Part shown: positions 53,266 through 62,537 of the stretch, one piece after another
How the letters are laid out: each line of letters opens with the position of its first letter
How positions within the stretch are numbered: the stretch's first letter is position 1
From: Paenibacillus monticola
GTDB taxonomy: Bacteria > Bacillota > Bacilli > Paenibacillales > Paenibacillaceae
Direction of reading: 5' to 3'
Assembly: GCF_009664975.1 (NCBI RefSeq)
Contig: NZ_WJXB01000004.1
Location: forward strand, 372,001-436,000
DNA length: 64,000 nucleotides
The notes under the pieces: generated by a model
The model's input: the letters and a program-made list of their open reading frames with translations, nothing else
Database searches by the model: none
What the model was told of the DNA's origin: nothing
Program-made: the position numbers and the translations under genes

Positions 53266-53877
53266 ATGATCGTAGCCATCATACATGGAATTATATTGGC
53301 CCTGGGACTTATTTTACCGCTGGGAGTGCAAAATATATTCGTATTTAATCAGGGAGCCTTACACCCCAAATTCCGCAGTGTACTGCCGGTTATTCTGACC
53401 GCCGCTATGTGCGACACGTTGCTTATTGCTGCCGCTGTGGGTGGTGTTTCACTGGTTATCATTTCACTGAACTGGGTTAGGCCTGTTGTTTATGGGGCAG
53501 GGATTCTGTTTCTATCTTTTATGGGCTGGAAAATATGGAGAAGTGTGCCGGCAAAGAGAGAAACGAAGCTGCTTTCATTAAAAGGGCAGGTAGGATATGC
53601 GCTGTCGGTATCACTCCTGAATCCGCATGCATTAATGGATACGGTAGGGGTTATCGGCACCAATTCCTTGCAATACACAGGTGGAGAACGTTGGGCGTTC
53701 GCCGTTGCCACCGCAGGAGTTTCCTGGATTTGGTTCATCGGACTTGCCGCAGCCGGAAGAATGCTTGGGAAGGCTGATTCTTCTGGACGAGCTATTCGGC
53801 TGCTGAATGTTATTTCTGCATTGCTAATCTGGGGGATCGCGTTTTATATGGGCATTCAACTCTTCGGAAGCCTCTAG
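53266..53877 (+). CDS. LysE family amino acid exporter
   Basis: A 203-residue protein with six membrane helices and the LysE signature at its start: IIHGIILALGLILPLGVQNIFVFNQGAL, then SLLNPHALMDTVGVIGT with the conserved N-P. Members such as LysE and ArgO export basic amino acids. The start is ATG at 53266, after GAGGAG at 8 nt; a TTG at 53245 precedes the ribosome binding site. The divergent MocR gene 180 nt away is the probable regulator. Confidence 0.85.
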   Translation: MIVAIIHGIILALGLILPLGVQNIFVFNQGALHPKFRSVLPVILTAAMCDTLLIAAAVGGVSLVIISLNWVRPVVYGAGILFLSFMGWKIWRSVPAKRETKLLSLKGQVGYALSVSLLNPHALMDTVGVIGTNSLQYTGGERWAFAVATAGVSWIWFIGLAAAGRMLGKADSSGRAIRLLNVISALLIWGIAFYMGIQLFGSL

Positions 53878-54095
53878 CCGTGAATGATTAGCATGAATTT
53901 GACAGTAATACGACAATTATAGGGAATGGACATAGAATGCTCACGGAAAGCGCTTTGAATGTTCGTTATAATTTTGAGTGTAGAATATTAGTTTCACTTT
54001 TGCGAAGAGCACAGCTACGATCTCGGAATGCGTTGCGGCGACCATGGCTATACTGGCGCGGCGCCCGAGCAAACCAATTGAGGAGGATTTGCAGA

Positions 54096-54788
54096 ATGAC
54101 CAATCAAACAGTTCCATTACTTGCCGTGCCCGAGGCGCTTAGCCGGTGGCTGGAAAGCCGGGGATTAATATACCAACTGCTAGTAGATTTCTTTGGAAGA
54201 AAACCAACACTTTCACTGGTTGCCCAGTGGAGCCGTAAAGCACAAATGGGCGTTGCGGCAGAGATGACTGAAGGTGGACGGGAGCTGAAACGCTACCTCT
54301 GCAGCCAGGAGCCAGGTGAGCTGATGCACATCTGTGAGAAAGAGACGCTTGAATATAAGCGACTGATGAATGAGCGGGCCGCCATTGTCCCGCGTGAAGC
54401 TGCCCACATGGGCTGTGCGGATGAATTCTGTAACGTGCTGTCCGATGTCTACGCTTCAGCAGGAATTGTGTTTAAGAAATGCAACGGTGATGAATCCGAT
54501 GATCATATTGCCATTGAACTGGAGTTCATGGCAGTGCTGCATGAACGTATGCTCTACAACAGCTTTTCCATTAGAAGTGCTATGGAACTGCTGGAAATTC
54601 AGGAAACCTTTCTGGATGAGCATTTACTGAAGTGGACGCCGCAGTTCTGCGAAAGACTGAATGCTGCTACAGAAAGTCCATTGTATCTTGGACTCAGCCA
54701 TATGCTTGCGGAATTTTTGCCTCAGGATCTGCAAATGCTGCGGATCTGGAAGGCTTCGCTGGAGAGCAGCGCAACTTCAATGGCCTAG
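54096..54788 (+). CDS. TorD/DmsD family molybdoenzyme chaperone
   Basis: A 230-residue all-helical protein: RGLIYQLLVDFFGRKPTLSLVAQW at the start, and EYKRLMNERAAIVPREA in the middle (a position where TorD proteins carry E/DYxRLF then P, for signal-peptide or apoenzyme binding). A C-terminal helix region reads DEHLLKWTPQFCERL, similar to the family DHL..W.P.F motif. TorD proteins bind apo-molybdoenzymes until cofactor is loaded. The start is ATG at 54096, with GAGGAGG at 9 nt; the frame runs upstream to 53937 without signal. It is alone, 14 kb from the only visible molybdoenzyme, so its client may be elsewhere on the chromosome. Confidence 0.85.
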   Translation: MTNQTVPLLAVPEALSRWLESRGLIYQLLVDFFGRKPTLSLVAQWSRKAQMGVAAEMTEGGRELKRYLCSQEPGELMHICEKETLEYKRLMNERAAIVPREAAHMGCADEFCNVLSDVYASAGIVFKKCNGDESDDHIAIELEFMAVLHERMLYNSFSIRSAMELLEIQETFLDEHLLKWTPQFCERLNAATESPLYLGLSHMLAEFLPQDLQMLRIWKASLESSATSMA

Positions 54789-54839
54789 GCAAGCTATAGG
54801 CATTGCATGTGCCGGGTTCTAATTCGTAAATAGACAAAT

Positions 54840-54874
54840 AAAAGGCGCCTTCCCTAATCGGAAAGGCGCCTTTT
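54840..54874. terminator. Bidirectional terminator between torD-like and RND pump genes
   Basis: AAAAGGCGCCTTCC pairs with GGAAAGGCGCCTTTT (one base offset), with A and T runs on the two sides, between convergent genes. Confidence 0.85.
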
Positions 54875-54884
54875 GCTTGAGTTG

Positions 54885-57800
54885 TTATTCTTCTACCCGT
54901 TTGCTGCGGAATTTCATCAAGAATTCGTACACAACCGGTACAACAACTAGTGTCAGCAGCGTGGAACTGATCAATCCGCCAATAACAGTTACGCCAAGTC
55001 CTTTGGAGATGATTCCGGCACTGTTTTCCAGTCCGGTAACTAGCGGCAACAGAGCACCTATGGTAGCGAGAGCTGTCATCAGAATTGGACGCAGGCGGGT
55101 TCCCCCAGCTTCAAGCAACGCTTGACGGGTGGATAGTCCTTCCTTCTCCTTATGAATAACACGGTCGATTAACACGATCGCATTTGTGACGACGATGCCA
55201 ATTAGCATCAGCGCACCCATGAGGGAGGAGACGTTCAGGGTTTCACCTGCCAGCAACAGAGCAACGAGAGCTCCGATCACGGTGAAGGGAAGCGAGAACA
55301 GAATTGCGAATGGTGCCAGCCCGCCACCAAAAGTAACAACAAGCACGAAATACACAATGGCGATAGCGGCTGCCATGGCAATGCCCAGTTGGCCAAAGGT
55401 ATCGTTGATTTGCTCGGTCACACCACCGAAGGTAATGGTTACACCATCGGGCAGATCCATAGCATCAATCTTATCCTTTACGTTATTCGAAGCACTGTTG
55501 ACGTCAGTCGCTATAATCTCAGCAGTAACGTCCACCTTCATTTTACCGTCCATACGAGTAATGGAGTCAGGGGAAGTACCGTTTTTGATGGTCGCAACTT
55601 CTCCAATAGGGACTGTGAAGCCTAAAGGCGAAGTCAATGTAGCCTTTTCCATTTCCTGAATACTGCTATACGTATCTTTATCAGTCTCGATGTAGACATT
55701 GTAGTTCTTACCGTCCACAGCCACCTCAGTCAGAACAGGAAGTGCACCGGCAGGACTTAGCTTCATAGCAATTTGTCCAGCTGTTAGGCCGAGAGCACTA
55801 AGTTTCTTCTGATTCGCTACAATCGTGTATTGATCATAAGATTCCTTGAGGCTTGTTTCCCCGTCTTTAAAGTTAGCTTTGTCGGCCTGGACGATCCCAG
55901 CGATCTCATCGGCAACCGGCTTCAGCTGCTCCAGAGTATCACCGAAGATATTTACGGTTAGTGTGCTGCCGCCAAGGCCCCCACCGGACATGCCGGACAG
56001 ATCACCCCATACACCTTCTGGAACTTCTTTGGTCAATCCTTCGATCAACTTCTCTTTAACGGTATCAAAATCAGCAGTGTCACTATCATAAGCAACGTAG
56101 AACAGGCCAGAATTGCCGGAGCCTATACCGAACGGGCTGCTGCCACCGATGGAATATTGCATTTTGTCTAAATGCTGTTGGGCCAAGATATATTTTTCGG
56201 CCTTCAGCCCCTGTTCCTTCACGTCTTCCAGCCGCTGTCCGGCTTTTGGGGAGTAGGTCAGTGTAATATTCTTCTCTTCTTGGGAGGGCAGGAAGCTGAC
56301 ACCGATTGGTTTGATCAGGAGCAAGCTGCCGGCAAGCAGAAGTACTGCTACCCCGAGCGTAATCAGCTTATGAGACAGACACCAGTTCAGTATTTTTTGG
56401 TAGCCAGTTGCCATTCTTCCAGGTTTTTCACTGTGAATCTTCTTACTGTTCTTCAGTCCATTGCGGAACAGCGTGTGAGCCAATGCTGGAACCAGCGTAA
56501 TTGCAACCACCAGTGAAGCCAGCAGAGCAAATACCATAGTGAGGGCAAAAGGCAGGAACAGCTCACCCACCATACCGCTGACAAAAGCAAGTGGCAGGAA
56601 TACGGCGATCGTTACAATCGTGGAGGAGAGGATGGGTACGAACATTTCGCGTGTCGCTGCGCTAATCAATTCCCGACCACGCAGTTTCTCGCCGGATAGC
56701 GACAGCCGCCTGAATATATTCTCTATGACGACAATTGAGTCATCGACTACCCGCCCGATGGCTACGGTCATCGCCCCGAGTGTCATCATGTTAAGGGTAA
56801 TATCCATCTGTCGCAAGCACAGAATAGCGATGAGGAGCGACAAGGGAATGGAGATAATTGAAATAATGGTAGAGCGGATATTCCGCAGGAAGACCAATAT
56901 AATAATAACAGCGAACAGGGCTCCAAAAGCTGCTTTGGACAGCATCGTTCTTACGGAATCCTCAATCGGCTTGCCTTGATCCAACAGTACTGTCAGGTCA
57001 AGCCCTTTGTACTGCTGCTTCAGCTCCTCCGTCTTGTCCTTGACGCTGTTCACAACGTCGACGGTGTTGGCATCATTGCCTTTGACAATTTGAATGCCGA
57101 TGGATTCTTTACCGTTCGTGCGGGAGATGGATTCAGACTTTCCAGTAACCTCAATCGTTGCCAGATCTCCTAGCTTAACTGTTGGCAGTCCTAGATTAGC
57201 TGAAGCCCCAGTGGGAGTACCAACGCCAGCAGCGCCATTACCTGCAGCTTTTGGCACAATCGGGATACTTACATTTTTAAGATCTTCAACGGTAGTGATG
57301 TTGCCATCCACGACCACTGCTTTCTGAGACTTCTCCATCTCAAACAGTCCAAGTGGAACGCGGATAGAAGAGCCTTGGACGATACCTTTAATAGTATCTT
57401 CTGTCAGCCCATATTCCTTCAGCTTGTCTTGGTCGAACTTGAGTGTGACTTCCTTGACATATTGTCCGGCAATTTGCACGGAGGCTACGCCTTCAAGATC
57501 TTCCAGGGCCGGGCGAATATCATTCTCGGCAATCTTCGTCAGCGCTTCAAGGTCCTGGGAGTCGTCATCGGAAAGACTTAATGAGAGGACGGGCAGTGAG
57601 CTCAGGCTGAAACGGGTTATGGAAGGCTTCTGCACATTTTCTGGCAGAGTGACCTCATTCAATGCCTCGCGCACAGCAGCCGTTGCGTTATCTAGATTGG
57701 TACCATAAGCGAATTCAATTTGAATGCTGGAGGCGTTCTCCAGTGAAGTGGAGGTCAGTGTCTTGACACCATCCACATTGCGCAGCTTCTGCTCCAGCGG

Positions 57801-57998
57801 TTTGCTGACATCATTAACGACGCCCTCTGGCGCAGCACCCGGATAAATCGTTGTAATGCTGAGATAGGGTATATTAATATTGGGCAAAGTCTCTTGCTTC
57901 ATGGTCAGGCCGCTGTATAAACCGGCAAATACAATAATGATGGTCAGAAGCCAAATGGCGAATTTGTTTCTGAGCGAGAAATTAATTAAGTTTTTCAT
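54885..57998 (-). CDS. swrC: RND efflux permease, SwrC/YerP-like
   Basis: A 1037-residue RND pump with 12 membrane helices and two large extracellular loops. It begins NFSLRNKFAIWLLTIIIV and has LPNINIPYLSITTIYPGAAPE (periplasmic-type loop start). The proton-relay helix 4 reads GAMTVAIGRVVDDSIVVIENI, with the adjacent Asp pair, and the second half has GIVVTNAIVLIDRV. Gram-positive SwrC exports the lipopeptide surfactin and similar amphiphiles. A TetR gene lies 121 nt upstream on the same strand, as in yerO-yerP. The AAAGGAG site is 14 nt from the ATG, and a CTTCCG-CATA-CGGAAG hairpin (58027-58042) stands before it. Confidence 0.85.
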   Translation of the reverse strand: MKNLINFSLRNKFAIWLLTIIIVFAGLYSGLTMKQETLPNINIPYLSITTIYPGAAPEGVVNDVSKPLEQKLRNVDGVKTLTSTSLENASSIQIEFAYGTNLDNATAAVREALNEVTLPENVQKPSITRFSLSSLPVLSLSLSDDDSQDLEALTKIAENDIRPALEDLEGVASVQIAGQYVKEVTLKFDQDKLKEYGLTEDTIKGIVQGSSIRVPLGLFEMEKSQKAVVVDGNITTVEDLKNVSIPIVPKAAGNGAAGVGTPTGASANLGLPTVKLGDLATIEVTGKSESISRTNGKESIGIQIVKGNDANTVDVVNSVKDKTEELKQQYKGLDLTVLLDQGKPIEDSVRTMLSKAAFGALFAVIIILVFLRNIRSTIISIISIPLSLLIAILCLRQMDITLNMMTLGAMTVAIGRVVDDSIVVIENIFRRLSLSGEKLRGRELISAATREMFVPILSSTIVTIAVFLPLAFVSGMVGELFLPFALTMVFALLASLVVAITLVPALAHTLFRNGLKNSKKIHSEKPGRMATGYQKILNWCLSHKLITLGVAVLLLAGSLLLIKPIGVSFLPSQEEKNITLTYSPKAGQRLEDVKEQGLKAEKYILAQQHLDKMQYSIGGSSPFGIGSGNSGLFYVAYDSDTADFDTVKEKLIEGLTKEVPEGVWGDLSGMSGGGLGGSTLTVNIFGDTLEQLKPVADEIAGIVQADKANFKDGETSLKESYDQYTIVANQKKLSALGLTAGQIAMKLSPAGALPVLTEVAVDGKNYNVYIETDKDTYSSIQEMEKATLTSPLGFTVPIGEVATIKNGTSPDSITRMDGKMKVDVTAEIIATDVNSASNNVKDKIDAMDLPDGVTITFGGVTEQINDTFGQLGIAMAAAIAIVYFVLVVTFGGGLAPFAILFSLPFTVIGALVALLLAGETLNVSSLMGALMLIGIVVTNAIVLIDRVIHKEKEGLSTRQALLEAGGTRLRPILMTALATIGALLPLVTGLENSAGIISKGLGVTVIGGLISSTLLTLVVVPVVYEFLMKFRSKRVEE

Positions 57999-58026
57999 AA
58001 GTTACGTTTCTGCTCCTTTGTAGACC

Positions 58027-58042
58027 TTCCGCATACGGAAGA
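58027..58042 (-). promoter_or_regulatory. Hairpin in the TetR-to-RND pump intergenic region
   Basis: CTTCCG-CATA-CGGAAG is a perfect 6-bp stem with a 4-nt loop, 29 nt upstream of the pump start on the minus strand. It could limit read-through or affect ribosome access; no T-run follows on the minus strand. Confidence 0.35.
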
Positions 58043-58119
58043 GTCATCTTTTTTGGACTGGCATACGAAGCTCGCTATCCGTATTGAACTCTATATATAA
58101 GTTTCTGCAGTTCTCACTG

Positions 58120-59034
58120 TTAGTTAAATGCACATAAGTTGTTCTTGTAGGATGTGATCAGCTTCTGCAGCTCCTCCAATTCTTTGGCCAACTCAGGAAA
58201 GGTACGCAGATTGGACAGCATCCCTTGGATAATAGCTCTCCGGGGATGGGGAACTAGCACTTCTCCCTCCAAAATAGTGAGTGATTCCAGCATATCCTCC
58301 TTAGCTTGTGGCGGTATGGCAGTTGATGCGCTCAATAGATCCTTCATCTCTTTGATCAATTGAAGTGGATTTCTGCGTTGGTTGCCTTCGTGAACTTCCA
58401 TCCAGCCCGATAGAATCGAAGAGGAGATGAGCGGGTCCGGATGGCGGGTGAGCAGACCCGACACCATGATATTCAATAGATCTACCAGATGATCAGCCAT
58501 GCGGGCTATCGATATAGGAGTCTCTTGATAAAACATCACACGCACATAGGAGCTGATCGTGCCATGAGCAATCAGGCACAAGTCACCGGTGTATGGCAGA
58601 ATTTCTTTTCCATAAAGGCTCTCGAGCTTTGCCTGAAACCAATTGAAAAGGGTTAAGTTGCTGTTGCGCAGCCAATCCGGCACCTCGGTTTGCTCTCTTC
58701 CGGACAGCTCCTGAATCTGTCGCTGTAGAAACTCTCGTAGCTCATAGACGTGATGCAACAGGATTTCAATTTGATTGCGCAGCTTCTCTTGGGGGGTTCT
58801 GCGACTTTCCTGCTCCTCACGTAACAGGGGATCACGAATCATCCGGAAGCAATATATGTAAATGCTGCGCTTCAGCTCTTCCTTGGATTTGAACACCAGA
58901 TATAGACTGCCCTTGGAGATCCCACATAGCTCGGCAATCTCCTGCATAGAGGTGGAGGAGGAGCCTTTCACGGCGAATAATTGCATTGCTGTTTTGATAA
59001 TCTGTTCTTTTTTATCTACGCTTCGCTCAGCCAC
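58120..59034 (-). CDS. TetR family regulator of the RND pump (YerO-like)
   Basis: A 304-residue TetR protein, about 100 residues longer than usual. The N-terminal HTH (about residues 8-55) has KKEQIIKTAMQLFAVKGSSSTSMQEIAELCGISKGSLYLVFKSKEE, in separate helices. A long helical C-terminus follows, as in Bacillus YerO. It lies directly upstream of the pump gene, and a palindromic operator covers its own start site, so a self-controlled repressor that also governs the pump is the natural reading. The start is ATG at 59034, after AAAGGAG at 11 nt. Confidence 0.85.
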   Translation of the reverse strand: MAERSVDKKEQIIKTAMQLFAVKGSSSTSMQEIAELCGISKGSLYLVFKSKEELKRSIYIYCFRMIRDPLLREEQESRRTPQEKLRNQIEILLHHVYELREFLQRQIQELSGREQTEVPDWLRNSNLTLFNWFQAKLESLYGKEILPYTGDLCLIAHGTISSYVRVMFYQETPISIARMADHLVDLLNIMVSGLLTRHPDPLISSSILSGWMEVHEGNQRRNPLQLIKEMKDLLSASTAIPPQAKEDMLESLTILEGEVLVPHPRRAIIQGMLSNLRTFPELAKELEELQKLITSYKNNLCAFN

Positions 59035-59072
59035 TAAGCTACTAGCTCCTTTCTGACTATGGAGTTCTCTAA

Positions 59073-59121
59073 TTGACTAATAAGTCAAATCGATTATATT
59101 ATATTATTTGTGGCATTACAA
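59073..59121 (-). promoter_or_regulatory. Promoter and TetR operator of the tetR-swrC operon
   Basis: On the minus strand, TTGTAA (59121-59116), 17 nt and TATAAT (59098-59093) form a good promoter. Just downstream is the perfect palindrome TTGACT-AATA-AGTCAA (59088-59073), centred near +12, an ideal place for an autorepressor. Confidence 0.7.
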
Positions 59122-59259
59122 ATCTTCCATAGAAGAGGTTACAGTATTGACGCAATTCTATTTTGTAAGCTTTTCCGATAGGAAGAAAGAGCTTCTTCAG
59201 GTAATATATAAATGTGTCGATTACGTGAGGCTTGCTAGAAAGAGAAGGTAGGTTGGCAA

Positions 59260-60777
59260 ATGAGAAGAGGATTACAGTCTACAGTCATTATTGGGGCTTT
59301 ATTAGCATTTTATTACTTCGGGTTCGGGCTATTTGGCAGTACCGGAGGTACAATTATTAGTATTTTTTCTACATTGACGGTCATTTCTATTGGCTTGGCT
59401 ATTTTTATGGAGAATCGTAATCCTTCTACAACGATGGCATGGATTCTATTGCTTGCCCTGATTCCGGTACTGGGACTTGTCTTCTATTTCCTGTTCGGAC
59501 AAAATGTGTTCAAACGCCGTAAGTATGACAAAAAAGCCCAGCGCGACCTGATGGCTTACGAACGGATCGAGAATGACGCGCTACGGATGCATCAGGACTG
59601 GTCCATTTTTGATCCTTCACGCCAAAAGCTGCTTGGACTGGCTCAAAAATTGGCACGTACGCCTATATCGTTTACTTCGGAGACGCGTATACTGACCAAC
59701 GGTGAAGAGACATTTGGCACCCTGCTGCTGGAACTGCGTCAGGCTCAGCATCATATTCACATGGAATATTATATTTTTCGTGCGGATCATATCGGAACCC
59801 GTATTCAGCAAATTCTGATCGATAAGGCCCGTGCAGGTGTGGTCGTCCGATTTATGTATGATGCAGTCGGCAGCATTCAACTCTCCAAAGCTTTTCTGAA
59901 GGAAATGAGTGATGCGGGGGTGCGGGTTGCGGCATACGGTAGTTCCAAATCCTTCTTTTCCTTTTTCTCCAGTCGGGTGAATTACCGGAATCACCGCAAG
60001 ATTGTTGTTATTGATGGCGATGTTGGATTTATGGGTGGACTTAATGTGGGTGATGAATATCTGAGCCGCAGCAAGACATACGGCTTCTGGCGGGACACGC
60101 ATATGCTCGTCAGAGGTGAGGCGGTGCGTACGATGCAGATTATCTTTTTACAGGATTGGATGCATACAACGGGTGAGAAGATTCTGGAGCAGGATTATCT
60201 TTCCCCGCAGCTGCGGTTTATGTCAGGTGATGGAGCGGTGCAGATCATAGCGAGCGGACCGGATAACGAACGCCGGGCGCTCAAAAATATATTTTTCTCC
60301 ATGATCACCTCTGCCGAGAAATCGGTGTGGATTGCCAGCCCCTATTTCATTCCCGATGAGGATATTCTAACGGCGATCAGAGTCGCGGCGATGTCCGGGC
60401 TTGATGTACGATTGTTATTCCCGGCCAAACCGGACAAATGGATTCCGTTTCTGGCCTCACATTCCTATTTCCCGTCTCTGCTGGAAGCAGGCGTGAAGAT
60501 TTATGAATATGAGAAGGGCTTTATTCATTCCAAACTGCTGATTATTGACAGTGAAATAGCCACGATAGGCACAGCAAATATGGATATGCGCAGCTTCCAC
60601 CTTAATTTTGAGGTCAATGCACTGCTGCTTAAGACAGAGAGTGTAGCTCGGATTGTAGCTGATTTCGAGCGGGATTTATTATCCACCAGCCAGATCGTGC
60701 AAACAGAGTTCATGAACAAGCGTTTGATAGAACGGCTGCTTGAATCAGGAGCCAGACTGATGTCGCCGTTACTCTAA
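59260..60777 (+). CDS. cls: Cardiolipin synthase
   Basis: A 505-residue membrane enzyme with two N-terminal helices (about residues 10-50, ending RNPSTTMAW, and 58-82) and two phospholipase D catalytic motifs: NYRNHRKIVVIDGDVGFMGG (H near residue 245) and FIHSKLLIIDSEIATIGTANMD (H near 423). It joins two phosphatidylglycerols to cardiolipin and glycerol. Length and motif spacing match ClsA-type enzymes. The ribosome binding site GAGAAGG lies about 11 nt before the ATG. It is convergent with a second PLD-family gene. Confidence 0.92.
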   Translation: MRRGLQSTVIIGALLAFYYFGFGLFGSTGGTIISIFSTLTVISIGLAIFMENRNPSTTMAWILLLALIPVLGLVFYFLFGQNVFKRRKYDKKAQRDLMAYERIENDALRMHQDWSIFDPSRQKLLGLAQKLARTPISFTSETRILTNGEETFGTLLLELRQAQHHIHMEYYIFRADHIGTRIQQILIDKARAGVVVRFMYDAVGSIQLSKAFLKEMSDAGVRVAAYGSSKSFFSFFSSRVNYRNHRKIVVIDGDVGFMGGLNVGDEYLSRSKTYGFWRDTHMLVRGEAVRTMQIIFLQDWMHTTGEKILEQDYLSPQLRFMSGDGAVQIIASGPDNERRALKNIFFSMITSAEKSVWIASPYFIPDEDILTAIRVAAMSGLDVRLLFPAKPDKWIPFLASHSYFPSLLEAGVKIYEYEKGFIHSKLLIIDSEIATIGTANMDMRSFHLNFEVNALLLKTESVARIVADFERDLLSTSQIVQTEFMNKRLIERLLESGARLMSPLL

Positions 60778-60813
60778 CCAGAAATATATACCGCCTACTT
60801 AGAGGCACAATAT

Positions 60814-60856
60814 ACACCACCGGGGAAAGAGTGTCCTCGGTGGTGTTTTATTTTAC
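60814..60856. terminator. Terminator between cls and the PLD-like gene
   Basis: ACACCACCGGGGA pairs with TCCTCGGTGGTGT over 13 bp (one G-U), followed by TTTATTTTA. Confidence 0.85.
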
Positions 60857-60871
60857 ATTCTTCGATATGTC

Positions 60872-62323
60872 CTAAAATGTGGTGAAACCTAAAGTGGTCT
60901 GCAGCCGGAACACCAGGTATTTAAGCCATGTCACATCACTTTGATAATCTTGGAGCGGAAGACTGTATTCCGCACCTTCATTGTTCCATAACCGGTTGAA
61001 ATAGGCATCCATCTCGGCATAAAGCGGCTGGTCCTGTTTCACTGCTACCCACAAATCGTTCTCCAGATTGTAATCATCCAGATTCCGTGTCGTAAAATTA
61101 GTGGAGCCGCCAAGGATAATGGAATTGCCGCTTGGCTTAGCAATGAAGAGCAGTTTAGGGTGGAATTGCTCTTTGGTTGTATTGTACCAGCGGATCGAAA
61201 TCTTTCCTGCGGAACGTCGGTTTAGGTCCATGGCTACCGGACGGTTCGGAATGCCGATTTTGTCCCGGCCAAAGGCGTTCTGGTTCGGGTCCAATAGGAG
61301 ATTGACTTTAGCACCACGGGTCGAGGCATCCAGCAGCGCGTTAATGATGCCGTCATCGGCAAGATAGAACATAGCCATCCATACGGTTTCACCCTTTTGG
61401 GCAGCTCGGATTTCCTGCAGTGCATACTTGTACACTTTCCCCTCTGTCACATAACGCACCTCCGCCAGTCCTTCTACTTCTCCCTTGTCTTCCTGCGTGA
61501 ATACAGGTTCTTTGCTCAGCAGGGGACCTGCTCCAGACAAATTGGCTGCTGCCTGCTCCGTTTGTAGAATATCAGCTAGTATAGGACCCTGTACCTCAAG
61601 GGCAATATTGGAATGATAGGCACTGGCATCATGTACGTTCCCGGAGGAGATTAGTGCGGTCTTCTCGCTGACAATCACTTTGCGGTGATTTGCCTTCACA
61701 TTTAGCAGTTTAAGATAGGAGCGCGCCGTGATATCAGGACCTTCGCTTGCCATGAGGTTCGGAATCCAGCCCGTTCCATCTTGTCCGAACCACTGGACGA
61801 AGGTACGCCATACGGCCGAATAGGCAGGGGTAGAGTCGCGCAACGCATCAACGTCAGTCATAATGACGTTAATGCCCGCAGCCTTCATTTCCTCCAAGAG
61901 AGCGTTGGGAGCAGAACCGTAATTGGTGTTAACCTCGTCTGTAATGAAGACAATGTCCATCTCTGGATAAGCTAATTTTTGCGCGATAAGCTTAGTAGTT
62001 AGCGTTCGGCTGACTGGCGGAAACAGCTGGTCTTTATGGGTATAATCATTGAACAAAAACAGGTCGATCACCAAAAACTCCCTAGATTCCCCAATAATCT
62101 GTAGTATTCTCGGTAAAATCTGACTCTCTTGTTTCCCTGTGGGGCTGCCATCCGCATAAGTTAAGTCATGCCAGAAGCTCACATGATTAACCTGGTATAG
62201 AGGACTCTCGTAAGAAATCCCCTGAGGAAGAGGTTTATGTGTCTGATATATCATTACACCCGTTAGCCAGAGAATGAGCATAAGGGCTAATCGTAGTATC
62301 CAGGTGCGGCGGCTTAGTTTCAT
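60872..62323 (-). CDS. Phospholipase D family protein, membrane anchored
   Basis: A 483-residue protein with an N-terminal membrane helix (about residues 8-27) and an extracellular PLD fold. Two HxK motifs are visible: NHRKVIVSEKTALISSGN (about residue 213) and FHPKLLFIAKPSGNSIILGG (about residue 388), each followed by the Gly-Gly/Ser-Asn end. The usual Asp of HxKx4D is replaced in both copies (S in VIVSEK, A/K in LLFIAK), yet the N-F-T-x-R-N tail is intact. The family includes phosphodiesterases and lipid transferases; the substrate is unknown. AGGAGG lies 6 nt before the ATG. Confidence 0.8.
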   Translation of the reverse strand: MKLSRRTWILRLALMLILWLTGVMIYQTHKPLPQGISYESPLYQVNHVSFWHDLTYADGSPTGKQESQILPRILQIIGESREFLVIDLFLFNDYTHKDQLFPPVSRTLTTKLIAQKLAYPEMDIVFITDEVNTNYGSAPNALLEEMKAAGINVIMTDVDALRDSTPAYSAVWRTFVQWFGQDGTGWIPNLMASEGPDITARSYLKLLNVKANHRKVIVSEKTALISSGNVHDASAYHSNIALEVQGPILADILQTEQAAANLSGAGPLLSKEPVFTQEDKGEVEGLAEVRYVTEGKVYKYALQEIRAAQKGETVWMAMFYLADDGIINALLDASTRGAKVNLLLDPNQNAFGRDKIGIPNRPVAMDLNRRSAGKISIRWYNTTKEQFHPKLLFIAKPSGNSIILGGSTNFTTRNLDDYNLENDLWVAVKQDQPLYAEMDAYFNRLWNNEGAEYSLPLQDYQSDVTWLKYLVFRLQTTLGFTTF

Positions 62324-62456
62324 GGAGTCCTCCTGTAGGTGTGTAGGAGCATATCCCTCCTCTCGGTAGGTTATGGTTATGCTCGGTAATTTATCAACTT
62401 CTATATAACCTCCAGAGGTGATAATTGAAGCAACTGGGACCCCTGACTAACGTCGG

Positions 62457-62511
62457 ATGACATTATACTTAGGCTTATGTATAATGAGTGTAAATAATTT
62501 GTATAAGGTTT
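62457..62511 (+). promoter_or_regulatory. Promoter and 3x11-bp operator of the CarH-like gene
   Basis: ATGACA (62457-62462), 17 nt, TATAAT (62480-62485). Covering the -10 and start site are three tandem 11-mers: ATGTATAATGA (62477), GTGTAAATAAT (62488) and TTGTATAAGGT (62499). The same 35-bp array precedes the crt gene. Confidence 0.75.
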
Positions 62512-62537
62512 GAGACATTAAATACATATAGCAGTAA

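Noticed and set aside
53937..54095. N-terminal extension of the TorD-like protein
   Set aside because: The extra 53 residues are Arg-rich, unlike the family, and contain the promoter-like TATAAT; the ATG at 54096 has GAGGAGG.
56539..56979. 146-residue plus-strand frame inside swrC
   Set aside because: Antisense to a conserved RND helix region, without start signals.
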